A stretch of 19,100 nucleotides of DNA from Planctomycetota bacterium (GTDB lineage Bacteria > Planctomycetota > Phycisphaerae > WQYP01), in contig JAJXZA010000041.1 of the NCBI GenBank assembly GCA_021780285.1, positions 1-19,100 of the forward strand, in the 5' to 3' direction. Position numbers and translations under genes: made by a program. Below are positions 15,483-19,100 of the stretch, piece by piece (position 1 is the stretch's first letter; each line of letters starts with the position of its first letter). The notes below the pieces were generated by a model that searched no databases, was not told where the DNA came from, and worked only from the letters and a program-made list of their open reading frames with translations.

Positions 15483-15506
15483 GGGGGAGTCTTTATTATG
15501 AAGACT
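15483..15506 (+). promoter_or_regulatory. Start-codon hairpin of second PEP-CTERM gene
   Basis: GGGGGAG (15483-15489) is followed by AGTCTT (15488-15493) and AAGACT (15501-15506), exact complements. The loop TATTATG contains the AUG at 15498. The element matches the one at 14649-14669 except for a three-base larger loop. An identical TAGGGGGAGTCTTTAT block runs from 15481 to 15496. Confidence 0.55.
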
Positions 15507-16280
15507 TTTATGAACATCAAACTGTATGTCGCGGCTTTAGCTGCCGCAGCCATTGTTCCGGCGGCTAGTGCATCCATCGTCATCAGCCCTGGCACCGGCA
15601 CCTCTATGGCGCTGGGCTATCAAGAGACTGGTTCATCGCAAGTTGTTGTTTACGATAACCAAACCGGTGACTTGGATGGCTCTGTGGGCAATATGTCGGT
15701 ACAGGATTCGGGTGGCTCGGCCTCACCGGATTACACCGGTACCTTCAGTGCTTACACCACCTCCACCAGCAGCAGTTCCATCCTGCAGGGGTTGCAGCTG
15801 GCGTTTCGCAATAACACCGGTTCTACCCAAACGATGACTATCGAAGTGACTGAGGTTGGTTTTACCGTTCCGCAGGGCAGCAACATAAACTTGCTCAACG
15901 AACTCAGCGGTACGCTCACCAACGCCGCCGTCGGCAACTCCATCACCTTCAGCAGTTATGCGGACAACACCAATGGCTGGGGTACCACCAGCGGCCCTGG
16001 TGTAACTCAAAGCGGCCCAGCAACTTATGTCGCCGCCGCCAGCACGCCACTTAATCCGTTGCAATCGTTTGCAGAGCCGACAAACACCTCTGTTTTCGCA
16101 ACGAACGGATCCTATTCTCTGACCGATGTACTCACCATCACCTTGGCGGGCGGTGCTTCGGCCAATATCAGCGACACGACTCAAACGTCAGCCGCTCCCG
16201 AGCCGGCGAGTGTTGCCATGCTTGGCATGGGTGGTGCGGGCCTGCTTTTGGTTCGCCGCCGCAAGATCGCCAAAGCCTGA
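15498..16280 (+). CDS. PEP-CTERM sorting-domain protein, 260 aa
   Basis: Second exported exosortase substrate. Residues 1-25 form the signal peptide (MKTFMNIK, hydrophobic 9-22, cut after ASA at 25). The mature domain is rich in Ser, Thr, Gly and Asn, lacks Cys, and appears beta-structured. It has no clear similarity to its neighbour beyond the ends, so a shared role would be as surface or matrix components rather than as recent duplicates. The tail has Pro-Glu-Pro at 234-236, a hydrophobic stretch 239-252 and RRRK at 253-256. The ATG at 15498 is preferred over the upstream in-frame GTG at 15465 because of the signal peptide and the GGGGGAG Shine-Dalgarno nine bases before it. A terminator follows at 16331. 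Confidence 0.92.
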   Translation: MKTFMNIKLYVAALAAAAIVPAASASIVISPGTGTSMALGYQETGSSQVVVYDNQTGDLDGSVGNMSVQDSGGSASPDYTGTFSAYTTSTSSSSILQGLQLAFRNNTGSTQTMTIEVTEVGFTVPQGSNINLLNELSGTLTNAAVGNSITFSSYADNTNGWGTTSGPGVTQSGPATYVAAASTPLNPLQSFAEPTNTSVFATNGSYSLTDVLTITLAGGASANISDTTQTSAAPEPASVAMLGMGGAGLLLVRRRKIAKA

Positions 16281-16330
16281 GTACTGCTCAAAGGCGCGGT
16301 GCGTGATTTAATTTTTGACGACTCCCTTAC

Positions 16331-16372
16331 GGGGGCCGCCGGGTAATAACCTGTCGGCCTCCTTCTCTTTTT
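16331..16372 (+). terminator. Intrinsic terminator after PEP-CTERM genes
   Basis: GGGGGCCG (16331-16338) pairs with CGGCCTCC (16355-16362), with one G-U. An inner GGT/ACC (16342-16344, 16349-16351) closes over AATA. The T-rich tract TTCTCTTTTT (16363-16372) follows. It is oriented for the plus strand and lies 51 bp past the stop. Confidence 0.7.
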
Positions 16373-16399
16373 GCATCCGGCTTGGTTGCCCGCTATAAC
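16371..16399 (+). promoter_or_regulatory. Promoter of the flavoprotein gene, leaderless arrangement
   Basis: TTGCAT (16371-16376) and TATAAC (16394-16399) are separated by exactly 17 bases. TATAAC is five of six to the -10 consensus. The ATG begins seven bases after the -10, where transcription should start, so the mRNA would have essentially no 5' leader. No Shine-Dalgarno is present in this interval. Confidence 0.5.
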
Positions 16400-16405
16400 G
16401 TCGCA

Positions 16406-17734
16406 ATGGATTTTGAGCTTATCATCCTCGGAGCCGGCGCCGCCGGCATGATGGCGGCTGTCGCCTGCGGCGAGGAGCGCGTGGCGGAGCTTACACCAAT
16501 CCCACGGGTGGCCATACTTGAGAAGAATGCTCGTCCCGGCATCAAGGTGCTGGTGTGCGGCGGTGGACGCTGCAATCTTACCAACGCCGGCAGCCAGGAG
16601 TTTTTGATCGGGCAGTTTGGCCGCAATGGCCGCTTTTTAACTCCGGCGCTTCGCCATTTTGACAACGATGCCCTGCGTGCGTGGTTTGCCGAGCGCGGTG
16701 TGCCCACGCACGAAGAGCATGATGGCAAAATATATCCCGATTCTAATCAGGCAAAATCAGTGGTAGATGCCCTGGCCTCGCGCATGGCCGAGTTGGGCGT
16801 TGCATCCTTTGCGGGGCCCAGCTGCGCCGCTGCGGCCGTCAGGAAACTGGCGGCAGATGAACCGGACGCGCCGGGCTTTGCGGTAACCTTGGCCGACGGC
16901 CGCACCCTGAGTACCCGCCTGCTGCTGTTAACCGTCGGCGGCCAGAGTTACACCCGCATGGGCACCACCGGTGACGGCTATCGCTTCGCGCAGGCGCTGG
17001 GGCACACCATCGTAACGCCGCGCCCGGCCATTGTGCCTTTGCTTTGTCAGCAGGCTTGGGTGGCTGAATGTCAGGGCGTTGCCGTTGAGGATGTTGAGGT
17101 TCGCATTGAGGCGCCAGGTCCGCTGCCGCGGCTTGCCACCGGCAAACCTACGCCGAGCATCAACGATCTCATGTTCACGCATTTTGGCCTCTCCGGCCCG
17201 GCGGTGCTTAATATATCGGAAATAGTTGCGGAACTGCTCGAACGTTTTGATGTCATAACGCTGCGGATAGACCTGCTGCGACATCGTTCGCGCGACCAAC
17301 TCGCCGCCGAAATGCGGCAATGGCAAAGCGCCTGCGGCCGCCGCCTGCCCCGCACCATGCTGGCCGGCCTGATTCCGCAACGCCTCGCAGATGTGCTTTG
17401 CCGCCTTGCAGGCATCGGCGAAACGCAAACCTGTGCCGTGCTGACCGCGGCACAAATGCATCACCTTATTGAAAGCCTCAAATCACTTCGATTTACCGTG
17501 CATCAGACGCGCGGCTTCAAAGAGGCGATGGTAACCGCCGGCGGCGTAAGCCTCGCCGAGGTCAATCCTGACACCATGGAATCGCGTGTGTGTCCTGGTT
17601 TGTTTATTGCCGGTGAAGTGCTCGATCTCACCGGCCCCAGCGGCGGCTACAATCTGCAGCTTGCATTTTCCACGGGGCGCCTTGCGGGTGTGAATATAGC
17701 CCGATCGCTTGCATCCACCACACACGGCGCATAA
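16406..17734 (+). CDS. NAD(P)/FAD-dependent oxidoreductase, HI0933/BaiN family
   Basis: Flavoprotein of the HI0933-like (YhiN/BaiN) family, 442 residues. The FAD-binding Rossmann motif GAGAAG is at 9-14. The family block LVCGGGRCNLTN is at about 49-60. Also present are LLLTVGGQSYTRMGTTGDGY, the insert-domain segment FTHFGLSGPAVLNIS, and the C-terminal FAD-binding VCPGLFIAGEVLDLTGPSGGYNLQLAFSTG. It is cytoplasmic. The physiological substrate of most members is unknown. BaiN was linked to bile-acid 7-dehydroxylation in gut bacteria, which should not be transferred here. The ATG at 16406 is preferred to the TTG at 16382, since the protein family begins right at the nucleotide-binding strand. It has its own promoter just after the PEP-CTERM terminator and converges on the DUF3179 gene with 133 bp between them. 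Confidence 0.93.
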   Translation: MDFELIILGAGAAGMMAAVACGEERVAELTPIPRVAILEKNARPGIKVLVCGGGRCNLTNAGSQEFLIGQFGRNGRFLTPALRHFDNDALRAWFAERGVPTHEEHDGKIYPDSNQAKSVVDALASRMAELGVASFAGPSCAAAAVRKLAADEPDAPGFAVTLADGRTLSTRLLLLTVGGQSYTRMGTTGDGYRFAQALGHTIVTPRPAIVPLLCQQAWVAECQGVAVEDVEVRIEAPGPLPRLATGKPTPSINDLMFTHFGLSGPAVLNISEIVAELLERFDVITLRIDLLRHRSRDQLAAEMRQWQSACGRRLPRTMLAGLIPQRLADVLCRLAGIGETQTCAVLTAAQMHHLIESLKSLRFTVHQTRGFKEAMVTAGGVSLAEVNPDTMESRVCPGLFIAGEVLDLTGPSGGYNLQLAFSTGRLAGVNIARSLASTTHGA

Positions 17735-17867
17735 AAGCCGATTTGTCTTTACCGCTTGCACTCAAGCTAACGTGGTGCTCATCAATGGGGTTGTTATGTA
17801 TCAATTGCCGGCGTCCTATTCGGCGGCGGGCGACGGCTCTTGCCCTGCGGTCAGGCTGAGTGCAGTC

Positions 17868-19076
17868 TCATGGCTTTGTTGCCTCGCCCCAGTGTGCTCC
17901 GGCAAATTCGGCGGGATGTTGGGCGTACCACGCAAACAAAAGGCAATAAGTTGTCGGGATGTGCAAAGGTGATAAAACCATCGCCGTGGTGGATTGCGGA
18001 TAAACCCAGCACCGGTACGTTATCCGCTCGCCAGCCACGGTAAGCGTTCCATTGCGGCCAGCCAGCGGGTTGTCTTGGGGCGGCGCATGGGCTAAAAGGT
18101 CGGCAAAAGCCACAGGCTGCCAATGACCGTTGAGCTTCAGCAGGAGCAGCGGTTCCTTCAAGCGATAAATAGATCGGTTCCAGCGTGGGTTGACCGGGTA
18201 ACGCAACAAACCAGATTCAAAGTAGTACGCACCGTAGGGGTCTTTACGGTAGGCATCGTACAGAGCGGGGTCGCCGGCGATCATGGTGGTGTCTGGATGC
18301 AGCTTGCGCCATACGCCCCACGGCACGACGCAGCAGTGCCGCGCATGGAGCGTTAGATGGTTTGCGGCGGCTGGGCCGCTGATGGCCCTGCCTCCGATGC
18401 TGGTCCAGAGACTTTCATCCCTGGCCTGAGGTTGGTGGTCATAAATTAAGGCGTTGCCGTTGTATACCAGGCCGCTTTCGGCGAAGCGCAACTTCTTGCC
18501 TCCGATTACGCGGCTCGTCACCAGTGAACTGTCGCAGGGGCCGTCGTAAATGACGGCAATGGGTTTGCCGCCCAGCGTGTCGTTGGCTATGCCATGCCAG
18601 TTAAGCATCTGCAGCGGATACGCTCGAGCCTGGCCGTTAATAACCACGCCTATGACCCGCGAAGCCGCCACCACAAACCCACCGCTGTCGCGCAGCCGCT
18701 GATTGATTGCAGATACCTCGGCTACGCCAAGCACCTTGGGCTTGCGCAATGCCACGAGAAAGTTTTTGCACTGGCCGGATGCGAGCAGTTCGTGGCGCGG
18801 CACCAGCAGCGGGTGAAGGTTAAAGCCGTAGCTCGAAACATGCTTGCCATCGCCCACAATATGTACGATGTGCCCCTGCATGATGGGGATGAGCACGTCT
18901 TTAATTAAAGCGCCGGCGGTGAGCACCAATAGCAGGGCGATGATCCAACCACCTTGACCGAGCCAATGGATGAAGCGACCAGGGAGCCTTCGGCGCTCGT
19001 GCGGCTTAGAGGTTGGCTGTTGACACGTCTGCGGGGATGGCGGCGGCTGGGAGGGGGCATCAGGTGTAGGTTTCAT
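17868..19076 (-). CDS. Membrane-anchored DUF3179-domain protein
   Basis: A 402-residue protein of the DUF3179 family, whose biochemical function is not established. A Pro/Gln/Ser-rich, positively charged N-terminus (1-40) precedes one transmembrane helix (about 43-58), so the rest is predicted outside the inner membrane. The DUF3179 core runs from about 140: VIGVVINGQARAYPLQMLNWHGIANDTLGGKPIAVIY, then a variant Cys motif with only Cys181 (the usual form is close to YCPLC), then FAESGLVYNGNALIYD and ESLWTSIGGRAISG. The ATG at 19076 has no clear Shine-Dalgarno, and the frame stays open to the right edge, so a more distal start is possible. It is convergent with the flavoprotein gene; no operon partner is visible. 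Confidence 0.85.
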   Translation of the reverse strand: MKPTPDAPSQPPPSPQTCQQPTSKPHERRRLPGRFIHWLGQGGWIIALLLVLTAGALIKDVLIPIMQGHIVHIVGDGKHVSSYGFNLHPLLVPRHELLASGQCKNFLVALRKPKVLGVAEVSAINQRLRDSGGFVVAASRVIGVVINGQARAYPLQMLNWHGIANDTLGGKPIAVIYDGPCDSSLVTSRVIGGKKLRFAESGLVYNGNALIYDHQPQARDESLWTSIGGRAISGPAAANHLTLHARHCCVVPWGVWRKLHPDTTMIAGDPALYDAYRKDPYGAYYFESGLLRYPVNPRWNRSIYRLKEPLLLLKLNGHWQPVAFADLLAHAPPQDNPLAGRNGTLTVAGERITYRCWVYPQSTTAMVLSPLHIPTTYCLLFAWYAQHPAEFAGAHWGEATKP

Positions 19077-19100
19077 GCCATGGTACCAAGAGGCGGTACG

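Noticed and set aside
17735..17867. Gap between the convergent flavoprotein and DUF3179 genes, searched for a bidirectional terminator
   Set aside because: Only a 4-bp CCTG/CAGG stem was seen, with no T-run on either strand; not enough to call.

Overview
This 19.1 kb window looks like chromosomal DNA from a Gram-negative bacterium of the Planctomycetota, most likely the Phycisphaerae side. That placement is an inference. It rests on two PEP-CTERM exported proteins with PEPAS...RRRK tails, lipopolysaccharide-type sugar transferases, a long YidC, a DUF3179 protein and moderately high GC with many small unlinked transcription units. No phage, insertion sequence, CRISPR array, tRNA or rRNA was recognised.

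Layout from left to right. (1) The 3' part of argS (arginyl-tRNA synthetase, +), followed by a 676-residue exported protein of unknown function (+). (2) Convergent to these, a minus-strand pair: a calcineurin-like phosphoesterase followed by yidC, the membrane protein insertase, with a strong GC hairpin between them. (3) A structured non-coding gap, then a COG0731-type radical SAM protein (+), then about 570 bp of uncertain coding status with one candidate small ORF. (4) A tight two-gene operon (+): a sodium/solute symporter and a sugar isomerase-like TIM-barrel protein, probably uptake and first-step processing of a sugar or polyol. (5) Convergent to it, a minus-strand pair with a GTGA stop/start overlap: an ADP-heptose:LPS heptosyltransferase-like protein and a GT4 glycosyltransferase, probably for LPS core or other surface glycan. 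(6) An 830 bp mostly non-coding region (13831-14660) with a candidate mini transcription unit, an intrinsic terminator, a promoter and a series of strong hairpins. (7) Two tandem PEP-CTERM genes (+). (8) A BaiN/HI0933-type flavoprotein (+), probably leaderless, convergent with a membrane-anchored DUF3179 protein (-) at the right edge.

The most notable signal is the RNA architecture in front of the two PEP-CTERM genes. Both have the same G-rich Shine-Dalgarno followed by a perfect AGTCTT/AAGACT inverted repeat with the AUG in its loop, although the mature proteins are very different. The first gene also has two mutually exclusive hairpins just upstream and, beyond those, about 300 nt of densely structured non-coding sequence behind a sigma70-like promoter. 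This suggests post-transcriptional control of surface-protein expression by start-codon occlusion; I know of no description of it, but could not search for one.
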